A stretch of DNA of 64,000 nt, from NCBI RefSeq assembly GCF_900116855.1, contig NZ_UETD01000017.1, positions 1 to 64,000 on the forward strand, written 5' to 3'. The translations under genes and the position numbers were made by a program. Shown here one piece after another: positions 1 to 7,680 of the stretch (position 1 is its first letter; every line of letters starts with the position of its first letter). This DNA comes from Ruminococcus flavefaciens. Lineage in GTDB: Bacteria > Bacillota > Clostridia > Oscillospirales > Ruminococcaceae. The notes below the pieces were generated by a model. The model made no database searches. It had not been told where the DNA came from and worked only from the letters and a program-made list of their open reading frames with translations.

Positions 1-16
1 GGTGCTGTTGACAAAC
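1..16 (+). repeat. IS left terminal inverted repeat
   Basis: These 16 bases are an exact inverted match to 1484-1499. Confidence 0.9.
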
Positions 17-18
17 CC

Positions 19-47
19 TCGACATTGAGTGCTGAATATGGTATAAT
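19..47 (+). promoter_or_regulatory. Transposase promoter
   Basis: A -35 box TCGACA (19-24) and a -10 box TATAAT (42-47) are separated by 17 bases. A ribosome binding site GAGGT (63-67) sits 7 bases before the transposase ATG. Confidence 0.7.
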
Positions 48-74
48 ATAAGTGTCGAAAGTGAGGTAGCAGCG

Positions 75-1520
75 ATGTTAAAAAGAGCTGAAAGCAAGCA
101 AATGAAAATGTCATTTGTGACACTTGAAGAACTAATGCCACAGGAGCATTTTTTGCGAGATTTGGATAGACTTGTAGATTTTGATTTCATCTATGACAAG
201 GTAGCTGACCTGTATTCAAATACAGGAAGACCTTCGATTGATCCTGTTGTAATGATAAAAATGCTATTAATTGGATATATCTACGGTATCGATTCTGAGC
301 GTAAGCTTGAACAGGAGATCACCGTAAATATTGCTTACCGCTGGTTCTTAGGAATTGACTTTGATGAACGTGTTCCGGATCACTCAACTATCTCACAGCT
401 CCGTCGCAGAAAATTTGATGGTACAACAATTTTTAGAGATGTCTTTGATGAGATCGTTCGTAAGTGTTTCGAGGCAGGTCTTATTGACGGAAAGCTCCTT
501 CTGACTGACTCTACACACATCAGAGCGAATGCACGTAATGACCTGCGTGAAGTCATTGAAGTACCTGATACTCCAAGTGAATATATACAGAAGCTTGATC
601 GTGAGGCATATGAACTCGGTCTTATCAAAGAGCCTGTTGAATACGATACTACTAAAACTAAAGAGATCACCAAAAGCGTTACAGATCCTGAATGCGGACT
701 GATGAAGCGTCCGGGAAAGCCTACAGGATTTCACTATCTGAATCATCAGACCTGCGATTCAAAGCATGGAATGATTACTGATGTTTTTGTTACTGCTGGA
801 AATATCAAGGATTCTGTTCCTCACGTTAAACGAATCGAGTACCAAATTGAAAAATTCGGTTTCAATCCTGATGCAATCTGTGCGGATGGCGGATATGACA
901 GTCGAGAAGTATATGAAGCAATGATAAAAAAAGATATTGCAGCATATATACCGCAACGAGAGAAACCTACTCCTAACTGTAATTATACTGAAGAATACTC
1001 GCCAAATAACTTCATATATGATACCGACAATGATTGTTATCTTTGTCCCGCAGGGAGAATACTAAAGTATTCATCTTATTGCAAAGGTAAAGGCGTAAAA
1101 CGTTATGCTGCCAAAAAATCAGAGTGTCAAAACTGTCCACATAAGGAAAAATGTATAGGTAAGTCGAAAATTGGAAGACGGATTGAACGTCATCTTCATG
1201 AAGAAGCCAAAGAAAAACAAATGCAACATGCCGGAACGCCTGAGTACTATGAAGCTATGCGGCTGCGAAAAATATGGTGCGAGGGAAATTTCTCTCATCA
1301 AAAAGAACGACATAATTTAAGACGCACCCGAAAGAGGGGCATTGAACGAGTTACTGAGCAATGCCTCTTATCGGCATGCGCATTAAACTTAAAAAGGCTT
1401 GTAGAGATACTATTTTTACTTCAATATTCAGCTATTATTCCAGTCCGAAAGCTATTCGGACTGTTTTTATTGAAAAAATACCAGTTTGTCAACAGCACCG
1501 TTGAGATACTCCATCGGTGA
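75..1520 (+). CDS. IS1182-family DDE transposase
   Basis: This 481-residue protein catalyses movement of the surrounding insertion sequence. It has the plan of the IS1182 group: an N-terminal DUF772-like domain (about residues 40-120, containing GRPSIDPVVMIKMLLIGY), then a DDE_Tnp_1-type catalytic domain with an early acidic residue in LLTDSTHIRANA (about 145), a second in CADGGYDS (about 270), and a late RKIWCEGNFSHQK segment. A Cys cluster (CQNCPHKEKC) near residue 355 is usual in this family. The ATG at 75 has a good ribosome binding site. Oddly, the frame has no stop codon inside the element: it crosses the right inverted repeat and ends 21 bases out in host DNA, so the last seven residues are foreign. 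Confidence 0.93.
   Translation: MLKRAESKQMKMSFVTLEELMPQEHFLRDLDRLVDFDFIYDKVADLYSNTGRPSIDPVVMIKMLLIGYIYGIDSERKLEQEITVNIAYRWFLGIDFDERVPDHSTISQLRRRKFDGTTIFRDVFDEIVRKCFEAGLIDGKLLLTDSTHIRANARNDLREVIEVPDTPSEYIQKLDREAYELGLIKEPVEYDTTKTKEITKSVTDPECGLMKRPGKPTGFHYLNHQTCDSKHGMITDVFVTAGNIKDSVPHVKRIEYQIEKFGFNPDAICADGGYDSREVYEAMIKKDIAAYIPQREKPTPNCNYTEEYSPNNFIYDTDNDCYLCPAGRILKYSSYCKGKGVKRYAAKKSECQNCPHKEKCIGKSKIGRRIERHLHEEAKEKQMQHAGTPEYYEAMRLRKIWCEGNFSHQKERHNLRRTRKRGIERVTEQCLLSACALNLKRLVEILFLLQYSAIIPVRKLFGLFLLKKYQFVNSTVEILHR
1441..1468 (+). terminator. Intrinsic terminator inside the IS
   Basis: The stem CAGTCCGAA (1441-1449) pairs with TTCGGACTG (1455-1463) across a 5-base loop and is followed by TTTTT. It lies within the last codons of the transposase frame, so transcripts ending here would lack a stop codon. 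Confidence 0.75.
1484..1499 (-). repeat. IS right terminal inverted repeat
   Basis: This is the exact reverse complement of bases 1-16. It lies inside the open reading frame of the transposase, which runs through it into flanking DNA. Confidence 0.9.
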
Positions 1521-1571
1521 GTTGATACCGTTAGAGTACGCTGTGCAGTTGATAACGTTCAAATCTTTCAT
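1500..1571 (-). pseudogene. 5-prime stub of a gene split by the IS
   Basis: An ATG at 1571 on the minus strand is preceded by AAAGGAAG and opens 24 codons (MKDLNVINCTAYSNGINSPM and four more) that run straight into the insertion sequence. There the frame ends after ten further codons. The rest of the gene would lie to the left of base 1. The fragment is too short to recognise a family. The good start signal and the exact junction with the terminal repeat suggest a genuine interrupted gene. Confidence 0.5.
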
Positions 1572-1658
1572 CTACATCTTCCTTTCGCGTTTCGAGTTTT
1601 TACTTGTGATGTCAAGAGTTGTCCGGACGTCTTAACTGTGTTCAGTATACACCAGACC

Positions 1659-1687
1659 TTGACAGAAGTCAATAGATGTTGTATAAT
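1659..1687 (+). promoter_or_regulatory. Strong sigma-A promoter
   Basis: A perfect TTGACA (1659-1664) and a perfect TATAAT (1682-1687) are 17 bases apart. The promoter reads toward the gene at 1835 and leaves a leader of about 140 bases. It lies in the 263-base gap between the interrupted gene and the next gene, which shows nothing else. Confidence 0.75.
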
Positions 1688-1834
1688 AACTCTATCAGTT
1701 TCGATTTATTATCTATTAATTGTAAACTTTTTGTGAACATTCAAATTTGAAGACGGAATATAGACGCTTTATATTTTAATAAGTCCGAACGACTTCAATG
1801 ACGACTGCGAACACAAATTCTGAAAGGAGAAGCT

Positions 1835-3004
1835 ATGTTTGAGATAGAAGCGCACTACCACGACCGCAAGATTTATTTGTCAGACGGAAGGGAATATCCA
1901 CTCGGAGAAATACTTCTGCGCTATTTTTCAGCAAATATAAAGGATCTGGAAGATATTTATGATGTTTGTAAACGTGCAAAACCGCAGCTGAACATCGGTT
2001 CTGAGTATCAACCGTATGCGATCGGTGAGCGAGCACAAAAGGTTGAAGACGCTTATGAGCGTATCTTTGATATCGCAAAGAAGCTTCCGCCGTATGACAA
2101 GCAACACTTCCGCAGAGGTGTTCTGCAAAACCTGTTTGCATATTATGATGACCTGTTTGTGAATTATTATAGAGGGCAAAAATACAATGAAGACGATGAC
2201 GATTATTATTTTATAGACAGGTCAGAAGGAGTAGACGACGGATATATCAGCGAAAATCTCAACGAACTGAAACGACTTCCCGACTATCATCTTGATGATG
2301 AGAAAGCATTGAATGATTCTGAGAAAAAGCAGTATGCGATAGAATTCATTGCACATATCAGAAGGATAGCTGATGAATTTAAAACATTTGTTGCAGACCT
2401 GCTGCGAGTAAAAAATGTTTTTATGCCATTCGCTGACGAACTCTGTGACCACAACAGCTATCCTTCAACCGAAAAGGTCATCGAAGTATTCCAGAAGTTT
2501 ACCGCAACACATAATCTCAGCAATTCGTATATGAATCTGGAGTCCAGCGGCAGTATGTGCATGGGACATACGGTTATCGAAACGAAAAAAGGTCCCATAC
2601 TTTGTGAGACCTATCGTTTCACATCGCTGGGAGCCTTTCTGTATTTTGAGCTGTTCAAGTGTATTGAGGAGAAGTTTATGCCTGTCAAGTGCCGCAACTG
2701 CGGACGCTGGTTCATCATGAAGCATACCACCTTCTCCCACTACTGCAAGCGACTCATAAGCAGTAATCCGCCCAAGTCCTGCCGTGACATCTCAATGCGT
2801 CACACCTTTAAGGACAAGCTCAAGAATGATCCTGTGTGGGAGATATACAATCGTGCATACAAGCAGCACTACGCTCGTTTTATGAAAAAGAAGATGAGCA
2901 AGTCAGAGTTTGCTGAGTGGGGAGAGTATGCCATTGAGCTGCGGCAGAAGGCTGCTGATGGCGAGCTGGAGATGGAAGAGTATCAGAGGTTAATGAGAAT
3001 ATAG
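1835..3004 (+). CDS. DUF6076-like zinc-ribbon protein
   Basis: This is a 389-residue soluble protein of unknown function. The N-terminal two thirds are acidic and helical, with no motif I recognise. Around residues 285-325 there is a probable zinc ribbon, CRNCGRWFI followed by HYCKR and SCRDIS, giving a Cys-x2-Cys...Cys...Cys pattern. The C-terminal tail is charged and helical. I recall this arrangement from the DUF6076 family of Firmicutes accessory regions; that label is from memory. The ATG has AAAGGAGA about 6 bases upstream. It lies 71 bases before the HipA-like kinase gene, which has its own promoter, so a functional link is only inferred from position. Nucleic-acid binding is possible but unproven. 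Confidence 0.7.
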   Translation: MFEIEAHYHDRKIYLSDGREYPLGEILLRYFSANIKDLEDIYDVCKRAKPQLNIGSEYQPYAIGERAQKVEDAYERIFDIAKKLPPYDKQHFRRGVLQNLFAYYDDLFVNYYRGQKYNEDDDDYYFIDRSEGVDDGYISENLNELKRLPDYHLDDEKALNDSEKKQYAIEFIAHIRRIADEFKTFVADLLRVKNVFMPFADELCDHNSYPSTEKVIEVFQKFTATHNLSNSYMNLESSGSMCMGHTVIETKKGPILCETYRFTSLGAFLYFELFKCIEEKFMPVKCRNCGRWFIMKHTTFSHYCKRLISSNPPKSCRDISMRHTFKDKLKNDPVWEIYNRAYKQHYARFMKKKMSKSEFAEWGEYAIELRQKAADGELEMEEYQRLMRI

Positions 3005-3017
3005 CATGACATGGCTC

Positions 3018-3046
3018 TTGATTAAATCGCTCTGTTGTGGTATAAT
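3018..3046 (+). promoter_or_regulatory. Promoter of the HipA-like kinase gene
   Basis: TTGATT (3018-3023) and TATAAT (3041-3046) are separated by 17 bases. AAAGGAGG (3061-3068) lies 7 bases before the ATG at 3076. Confidence 0.7.
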
Positions 3047-3075
3047 AACTACATTAAACGAAAGGAGGCGGTAAC

Positions 3076-4209
3076 ATGGCATATGAACTGCGGCTCTTTG
3101 ATACTCCGCTAATGAGGTTCACAGCGACTGAGGATACAAGCACGCCCGAGATAGAAATACTCTGGGTGAACGAAGAAAAGAAGGCGTTACTGCCTCTTGA
3201 CATGAATATTGACGGCGACAGCGTTTCGCGTTGGCTGAGGCACAGGACTATTCCGAAGAATCGTGCATACGTCCACAGCTTTCTCAGCAAGTGCGGACTC
3301 AACCTCAACCGTCCTATGAGCATACTCAGCGTATCAAAGGGACTGTCGCTGAATGACTGCTACTGGGTGGTTGAGGAAGGCTTTAAGGGCAGCTTTGCCG
3401 AGTACAACCTTTATGATAACAGATTCAGCAGAGTGCTGGGACTTATCGCCTTCACAGGCTATGGCAGCTCTGTGAGAACATCTCTGGCGTCCTGTCCTGA
3501 GTTCACAACTAACGGTATGCTGCCTAAGTGCTGGCGCAGAGAGAACGGAGTTATCAGACTTTACAAAGGCGGAACAAGCGGAGCTTCAAATACAGGCAAT
3601 GAGCCATATTCGGAATTTTACGCTGCTCAGATAGCAGACGCTCTGGGTATCAACGCTATCTCCTATGGGCTTTCAAAATGGCAGGGTGAACTGTGTTCCA
3701 CCTGCGAACTGTTCACAAGCAAGGACTACTCCTTTATGCCGATAGGCAGACTTGTCAGCAAGGGCAGTATGAAAGCTGTCCGTGAATATTACGAGTCGCT
3801 GGGCGAGGAGTTCATAAATGCGCTTGATGATATGCTTGTGCTTGACGCAATAATCTGCAACGTAGACCGGCATTTCGGGAACTTCGGATTTCTGGTGGAT
3901 AACCGTACAAACAAGATAGCTGCTCCTGCACCGCTGTTCGACCATGGTAACTCACTTTTCAATCTTGCAGGCAGGGACGACCTCGCCTCAGGTAAAGCAC
4001 TCTGCGATTATGCGGATACGCTTGTACCGTGCGTTTATGACGACTTCATCGGCACTGCGAAAAAGGTGCTAAGCAACAGGCACAGAGACAGACTTCGCAG
4101 TCTGCTCGACTTCCGCTTCAAGCGCCATTCAAGATATAATCTTGATAGTAAGCGACTGAAACTCATCGAGGAGCAGATACACAAACGTGCACAGGAATTG
4201 CTGAAGTAA
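3076..4209 (+). CDS. HipA-like Ser/Thr protein kinase
   Basis: This 377-residue protein resembles the HipA/CtkA kinases, toxins or regulators that phosphorylate translation factors in characterised cases. Visible kinase features are RLYKGGTSGASNTGNEPYSE (about 155-175), with a likely ATP-binding Lys and Gly/Ser-rich loop, the catalytic loop CNVDRHFGNFGF (about 255-266), and the metal-binding segment PLFDHGNSLF (about 280-290). The N-terminal 110 residues look like the HipA N-lobe extension. Length fits a one-piece HipA rather than the short HipT of HipBST. The next gene encodes an Xre-type protein with its own operators, consistent with a toxin-antitoxin-like pair, although the usual order is HTH gene first. 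A strong promoter and a terminator flank this gene alone. The substrate is unknown. Confidence 0.8.
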   Translation: MAYELRLFDTPLMRFTATEDTSTPEIEILWVNEEKKALLPLDMNIDGDSVSRWLRHRTIPKNRAYVHSFLSKCGLNLNRPMSILSVSKGLSLNDCYWVVEEGFKGSFAEYNLYDNRFSRVLGLIAFTGYGSSVRTSLASCPEFTTNGMLPKCWRRENGVIRLYKGGTSGASNTGNEPYSEFYAAQIADALGINAISYGLSKWQGELCSTCELFTSKDYSFMPIGRLVSKGSMKAVREYYESLGEEFINALDDMLVLDAIICNVDRHFGNFGFLVDNRTNKIAAPAPLFDHGNSLFNLAGRDDLASGKALCDYADTLVPCVYDDFIGTAKKVLSNRHRDRLRSLLDFRFKRHSRYNLDSKRLKLIEEQIHKRAQELLK

Positions 4210-4240
4210 ACAAGCTGTTCAAATCGTCTAATAGTATAAT

Positions 4241-4274
4241 AGCCGCAGGGATTACCCTGCGGCTTAGTTATTAT
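4241..4274 (+). terminator. Terminator after the HipA-like gene
   Basis: A perfect 10-bp stem, AGCCGCAGGG (4241-4250) with CCCTGCGGCT (4255-4264) around a 4-base loop, is followed by TAGTTATTAT. Nearly the same stem recurs at 5889-5914. Confidence 0.7.
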
Positions 4275-4298
4275 CAAATATTCAAGAATTATCATACC

Positions 4299-4348
4299 TT
4301 GTACACTGAAAGTGTACAAGCTTGTTATTGTACATTTTTAGTGTACAC
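4299..4348. promoter_or_regulatory. Tandem 21-bp palindromic operators
   Basis: Two related inverted repeats lie in line. The first (4299-4319) has half-sites TTGTACACT and AGTGTACAA around GAA. The second (4328-4348) has half-sites TTGTACATT and AGTGTACAC around TTT. Their centres are 29 bases apart and the second ends 10 bases before the -35 box of the next gene. The layout suggests cooperative repression, probably by the Xre-type protein encoded just downstream. Confidence 0.75.
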
Positions 4349-4358
4349 ATTTTTGTGA

Positions 4359-4387
4359 TTGCAATTTCCGAGTCAGCATTGTATAAT
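4359..4387 (+). promoter_or_regulatory. Promoter of the Xre-type gene
   Basis: TTGCAA (4359-4364) and TATAAT (4382-4387) are 17 bases apart, directly downstream of the tandem operators. This excludes the upstream in-frame ATG at 4359 as the start of the next gene. Confidence 0.65.
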
Positions 4388-4418
4388 GATGGTAGAAATT
4401 CAAAAGGAGGTTACAGCT

Positions 4419-5732
4419 ATGTATGAGCTGAACGATAAGAAAATCGGCGAGCATCTTAAAGCACTGATAGATGAAAGGGGCTATAAGACAACCGCTGATT
4501 TTTGCAGAGATTACCTTAAACTGAAATATTCAAATCAGGAAATAACAGATACTATTCTGCAAAATGAAAGAAATCGTTTTGGTGCAATTCTCAAAGGCGA
4601 TAAGAAAATACAGACTCACGACCTTCCGATACTCTCGGAGCTTCTCTGCGTTCCCTGTGAGGAGATACTCTCGGCAGGAAAATGTTATGCTCCAACAAGA
4701 AATCATGTCACAAATTATGAAATTGCTCAGTCACACGACAGAAAAGTCTGGGACGAGTATATGAAGCGTGAGGACACCATTTTCCTCAATTGTGATGAAT
4801 ACTGTAAAACAGTTATCGACTACGCTCTCGAATTCAAGAACTATGCTTTTATGAAATATCTTCTTGATGAAGGCTTTATCTGGTTTGTTGATCCAAATGC
4901 AGACGTTTGTGATATGTATGGTTATAGAGCAGGAACATCTATAAAACCTAAAGAGCTTGCCAAGAACTATCCGGAGAACCGCCTCCCTACAGAAATACGA
5001 TTTCAAGACAGACTCAGAACTCAAACTATTGCACTGGCAATAGAAAACGAAGATTACGATATTTTAGAATCACTGTGTGCAAGAGAAATACCCGAAATGC
5101 ATCAACTGACATGGAATGGAATTAATCCTGCTTTTATTTACAAAAATGAAGATTTGATCGAAGCGATTGCAAATTCCGAAAACGAAAAAGTCATTGATTA
5201 TTTCTCAGATGAATTTACTATCGGAATTTACAATAATAAAAATATCACTGTTGTTTTTCCATTCCTTAGTGATGTGATTGAAAAAATGCTTGAAATAGGA
5301 AATGAAAAAGCAGCAGCTGTTGCTTTAAAGAAAGCCATAGCTCATAATAAAGATACATTCAATAAAATCGATGATATGATAAAAATGGCTTGTAAACTGC
5401 ATCATGATTCTCAGACTGAACAAATGGAGAGGCTCATAAAAGTATGCACCGAAACAGGCTGCAGCGTTAATGATGCAAATATGATAAAGCGTTTTAAAGA
5501 AAATGCCGATAATTATGCGTATATATATTCAACGTTTAATGTTGACGAATGCAATTATATATCCTTTCATTATCGTAATAATGGACAGTATCACGATATC
5601 ATCACCAATATCTGCAAAGTAACAAGTAAAAAAGGCTCAGCTGAAATTAAATCACTTGTAAAAGAACTCAACAAGTGTTATAACAGGATCATTTCACTGG
5701 GAGGTGAAAAGTATGCCAAAATACTGCTATAA
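4419..5732 (+). CDS. Xre-like HTH protein with helical repeat domain
   Basis: This is a 437-residue protein. Residues about 5-85 form a divergent Xre-like helix-turn-helix region (KKIGEHLKALIDERGYKT at the front, RFGAILKGDKKI and HDLPILSELLCV behind). The remaining 350 residues are helical and look like degenerate repeats of ankyrin or similar type (for example YALEFKNYAFMKYLLDEGF), but no family is certain. The ATG at 4419 is chosen because AAAGGAGG lies 8 bases upstream and the promoter -10 box lies downstream of the earlier ATG. Tandem operators upstream suggest autoregulation. Its position after a HipA-like kinase gene invites an antitoxin or sensor role, which is inference. The 3-prime end overlaps the next small gene by 20 bases. 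Confidence 0.7.
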   Translation: MYELNDKKIGEHLKALIDERGYKTTADFCRDYLKLKYSNQEITDTILQNERNRFGAILKGDKKIQTHDLPILSELLCVPCEEILSAGKCYAPTRNHVTNYEIAQSHDRKVWDEYMKREDTIFLNCDEYCKTVIDYALEFKNYAFMKYLLDEGFIWFVDPNADVCDMYGYRAGTSIKPKELAKNYPENRLPTEIRFQDRLRTQTIALAIENEDYDILESLCAREIPEMHQLTWNGINPAFIYKNEDLIEAIANSENEKVIDYFSDEFTIGIYNNKNITVVFPFLSDVIEKMLEIGNEKAAAVALKKAIAHNKDTFNKIDDMIKMACKLHHDSQTEQMERLIKVCTETGCSVNDANMIKRFKENADNYAYIYSTFNVDECNYISFHYRNNGQYHDIITNICKVTSKKGSAEIKSLVKELNKCYNRIISLGGEKYAKILL

Positions 5733-5883
5733 TTACGATTCCGGCGATTACGAATACATAGACAAAGATGGTTACAGTTGGGACAGGGGCGAATACGTCT
5801 ACAACTGGGACGACAGCGAATACCGCCGTGAAGAAGAGGAAGAAGAACGCCGCCGCTTGGATGATGACGAAGACGATTGGTAA
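5713..5883 (+). CDS. Small acidic, Tyr-rich protein
   Basis: This 56-residue frame starts at ATG 5713 with GGAGGTG about 7 bases upstream and overlaps the end of the Xre-like gene by 20 bases, so translation is probably coupled. The product has a Tyr/Asp/Gly-rich first half (YNYDSGDYEYIDKDGYSWD) with repeated short Y-D motifs, then a run of Glu and Arg, and ends in DDDEDDW. It has no signal peptide or membrane segment. The extreme acidity suggests a DNA mimic, inhibitor or disordered partner of the upstream proteins. No family is recognised. A terminator follows six bases after the stop. Confidence 0.6.
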   Translation: MPKYCYNYDSGDYEYIDKDGYSWDRGEYVYNWDDSEYRREEEEEERRRLDDDEDDW

Positions 5884-5888
5884 AACAT

Positions 5889-5920
5889 AAGCCGCAGGTA
5901 TTACCCTGCGGCTTGCTTTT
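5889..5920 (+). terminator. Terminator closing the Xre/small acidic unit
   Basis: AAGCCGCAGG (5889-5898) pairs with CCTGCGGCTT (5905-5914) and is followed by GCTTTTTAT. The stem nearly duplicates the terminator at 4241-4264, so the kinase unit and this unit are bracketed by sister hairpins. Confidence 0.75.
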
Positions 5921-6092
5921 TATGTTGCAAAAACTGTTTCCGTATGGGTATTACATGGAATTAGTCTGCTATAGATTTACATACATAAAAATCAGTTAGT
6001 TTCAAAAATTCCCAACACTTCATCGGTAGCCTTTTCGCATTCTTCACATGAGAGATAAGTTATTCTTTCATTTTATCATATTCCTGTTAACG

Positions 6093-6548
6093 TCATTCGA
6101 TTGTGACTACCTCTCCGGTCCAGTCGATAATTCCGCCGAACTCGTAAATATGTGTATATCCCATATCAGCCAGCTTCTGCGAAGCTTCCTTGCTGCGCCG
6201 ACCGCTTCGGCAGTATATGAGAATTACCTGATCAAGGTCGGGTAATTCCTTTGGCTGTTCCGTACCGATAGACTCGTTGGGAATAAGTATCGCACCGGGG
6301 ATATGACCGCTGTCATATTCGTCCTGACGCCGCACATCGACGATAATGTGTCCGTCCTCAGCCTGCATCATTTCCCTAGCCTTTTCCTGCGTTATCTGCT
6401 GATAGTTTGCCGCCGCAGAAGCCGTTGCTGTCTGGACTTCCGACTGAACACCTTCCGACGAACTTGTCCCATTACCGCAGGCTGACAGCAGCATAAATAA
6501 TACGGCGAAAACAGCAAGAACTGCTCCCCGTGATTTTGAGTTTCCCAT
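6093..6548 (-). CDS. Rhodanese-domain lipoprotein
   Basis: This 151-residue protein has a lipoprotein signal (hydrophobic core, then LLSACGN with the lipidated Cys at about residue 24), a short Ser/Thr/Ala linker, and one rhodanese domain. The domain shows the entry motif VDVRRQDEYDSGHIPGAI and the active-site loop IYCRSGRRS with the catalytic Cys, so it should be competent for sulfur transfer or a related thiol reaction on the outer face of the membrane. Single-domain surface rhodaneses are common in gut Firmicutes. It lies 17 bases after the M24-like gene on the same strand, with AAGAAGG as ribosome binding site, so the two probably form an operon. Confidence 0.88.
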   Translation of the reverse strand: MGNSKSRGAVLAVFAVLFMLLSACGNGTSSSEGVQSEVQTATASAAANYQQITQEKAREMMQAEDGHIIVDVRRQDEYDSGHIPGAILIPNESIGTEQPKELPDLDQVILIYCRSGRRSKEASQKLADMGYTHIYEFGGIIDWTGEVVTIE

Positions 6549-6565
6549 AACAGGTGCCTTCTTTC

Positions 6566-7255
6566 TTATAGTTCTTTAAGCTTCCCGTCCACAAAGTAAT
6601 AAATATTCTCTTTCTTATACCCATATTTCGAGCCATTGACGCTGATATGCGGCTCAAAAGTGAAATAGTCCACCGATGAGAGCAGTGCAGTGTTGCCATT
6701 TTCAATGTAAATACGGTCGTTTTTGTCCTTTACGATCGAGTGACCGAGATTGCCGAGAAAGTCAAGGTTGATAAATCCGCGATTAGTTATTAGCTGATTG
6801 ATATGGAAATACAGTTCCTCAAATGTGGTCTGCGGAGTCGCAAAGCTGAGCATTTCAGCGTGAAGTTCCTCCTCCATAAGCAGACCGTTCCGCCACTCAT
6901 CGCTGCGGATACTGCTTATATCGTCAACTACTTTGCCGCCCTCGAGAATTATCGTTCTTGCGTAGTCGCCCCATATATTGTCGTTCTGCGGGCTGAGGTC
7001 GATAGTTATGATGTCGTCAGCAGCGATAGGTCTGTCGGAGGTCACATACTCCCTGCCCGAGACTGATACTGTGGTCTCGTCACCTGAGAATACAAATGCA
7101 CCAATGTCCCAGTACCAGAACGAATCTGCTCCTAAGGCAAGCATTTTATCCTCGCAGAGGCGACGCACCTCGGGCAGCTTCATACCTGTGTGTATCTCTT
7201 TTTTTATGTATTCTATCGTGTCTTTCGCTATTTTCTGCACTTCGTAGTATTTCAT
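6566..7255 (-). CDS. M24-family metallopeptidase-like protein
   Basis: This 229-residue protein has the pita-bread fold signature of M24 peptidases (methionine aminopeptidase/Xaa-Pro peptidase). All five expected metal ligands can be assigned: Asp in TIDLSP (about 95), Asp in WGDYARTI (about 105), His in GNLGHSI (about 170), Glu in FTFEPHI (about 200), and Glu in KKENIYYF (near 217). It lacks the N-terminal creatinase domain of long Xaa-Pro peptidases, so it is a minimal catalytic unit. It starts at ATG 7255 after AAAGAGGGC and has its own promoter. It leads a two-gene operon with the rhodanese lipoprotein. Substrate unknown. Confidence 0.82.
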   Translation of the reverse strand: MKYYEVQKIAKDTIEYIKKEIHTGMKLPEVRRLCEDKMLALGADSFWYWDIGAFVFSGDETTVSVSGREYVTSDRPIAADDIITIDLSPQNDNIWGDYARTIILEGGKVVDDISSIRSDEWRNGLLMEEELHAEMLSFATPQTTFEELYFHINQLITNRGFINLDFLGNLGHSIVKDKNDRIYIENGNTALLSSVDYFTFEPHISVNGSKYGYKKENIYYFVDGKLKEL

Positions 7256-7298
7256 ATGATTGCCCTCTTTCTGTTCCGGGATAATTCCTGATAACTAC

Positions 7299-7327
7299 AT
7301 TCTATCATTTTATCTGCAATAATGCAA
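7299..7327 (-). promoter_or_regulatory. Promoter of the M24/rhodanese operon
   Basis: Read on the minus strand, TTGCAT (7327-7322) and TAGAAT (7304-7299) are separated by 17 bases, about 45 bases before the ATG. Confidence 0.6.
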
Positions 7328-7418
7328 TGGTCAGTTGAAGAAATAATTGCTGATCCGGTGTTATAAATGAAGAATCCCGGTAATCAGGCATAAAAATGCT
7401 CTGGTCACAGGGATACTG

Positions 7419-7661
7419 TTATTTTATTTCTTGTTCAAGGTCATCAAACAGGTCAGAATCGAAGAAATGCCTAAGAGAAATATCGAGCCCGTCGCAGATT
7501 TTCTTAATGGATACTACTCCGGGATTCTGACTTTTTTCATTCAGCATACTATACACAGTTGAAGGCGAAACACCTGAACTGTTTGCAAGTGCGTTTATTG
7601 CAATGCCATGCTCTTCACACAGCTCTATTATTCGTTTTGCGACAGCTTCTTTAGCATTCAT
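7419..7661 (-). CDS. Xre-family transcriptional regulator
   Basis: This 80-residue protein is almost entirely a lambda-repressor-like helix-turn-helix: KRIIELCEEHGIAINALANS, SGVSPSTVYSMLNEKSQNPG, then a third helix region (SIKKICDGLDISLRHFF) and an acidic tail. It has no effector domain. I start it at 7661 because GGAGTGA lies just upstream; an in-frame ATG 48 bases earlier has no such site and falls inside the operator region. It diverges from the SLOG-family gene at 7802, and three GGGATATATCG-type sites between the two genes are its likely binding sites. Confidence 0.85.
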   Translation of the reverse strand: MNAKEAVAKRIIELCEEHGIAINALANSSGVSPSTVYSMLNEKSQNPGVVSIKKICDGLDISLRHFFDSDLFDDLEQEIK

Positions 7662-7680
7662 TACAATCACTCCAGCGTTT

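Larger units (their letters stand above)
1..1499 (+). mobile_element. Complete IS1182-type insertion sequence
   Basis: The element is bounded by perfect 16-bp terminal inverted repeats, GGTGCTGTTGACAAAC at 1-16 and its reverse complement at 1484-1499. One DDE transposase gene fills the interior. The left end coincides with the first base of the window, so a target-site duplication cannot be checked. The right flank continues as the start of a minus-strand reading frame, so the element has inserted into a gene. An internal terminator hairpin lies just inside the right end. The family assignment rests on the transposase sequence; the boundaries are read directly. Confidence 0.9.

Noticed and set aside
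8-47. TTGACA at 8-13 as -35 box of the transposase
   Set aside because: It lies 28 bases from the -10 box, too far; TCGACA at 19-24 has the correct 17-base spacing.
5921-6092. Possible short relic on the minus strand (codons reading CEECEKATDEVLGIFETN)
   Set aside because: Only 26 codons between stops, without a start signal; too little to call a gene.
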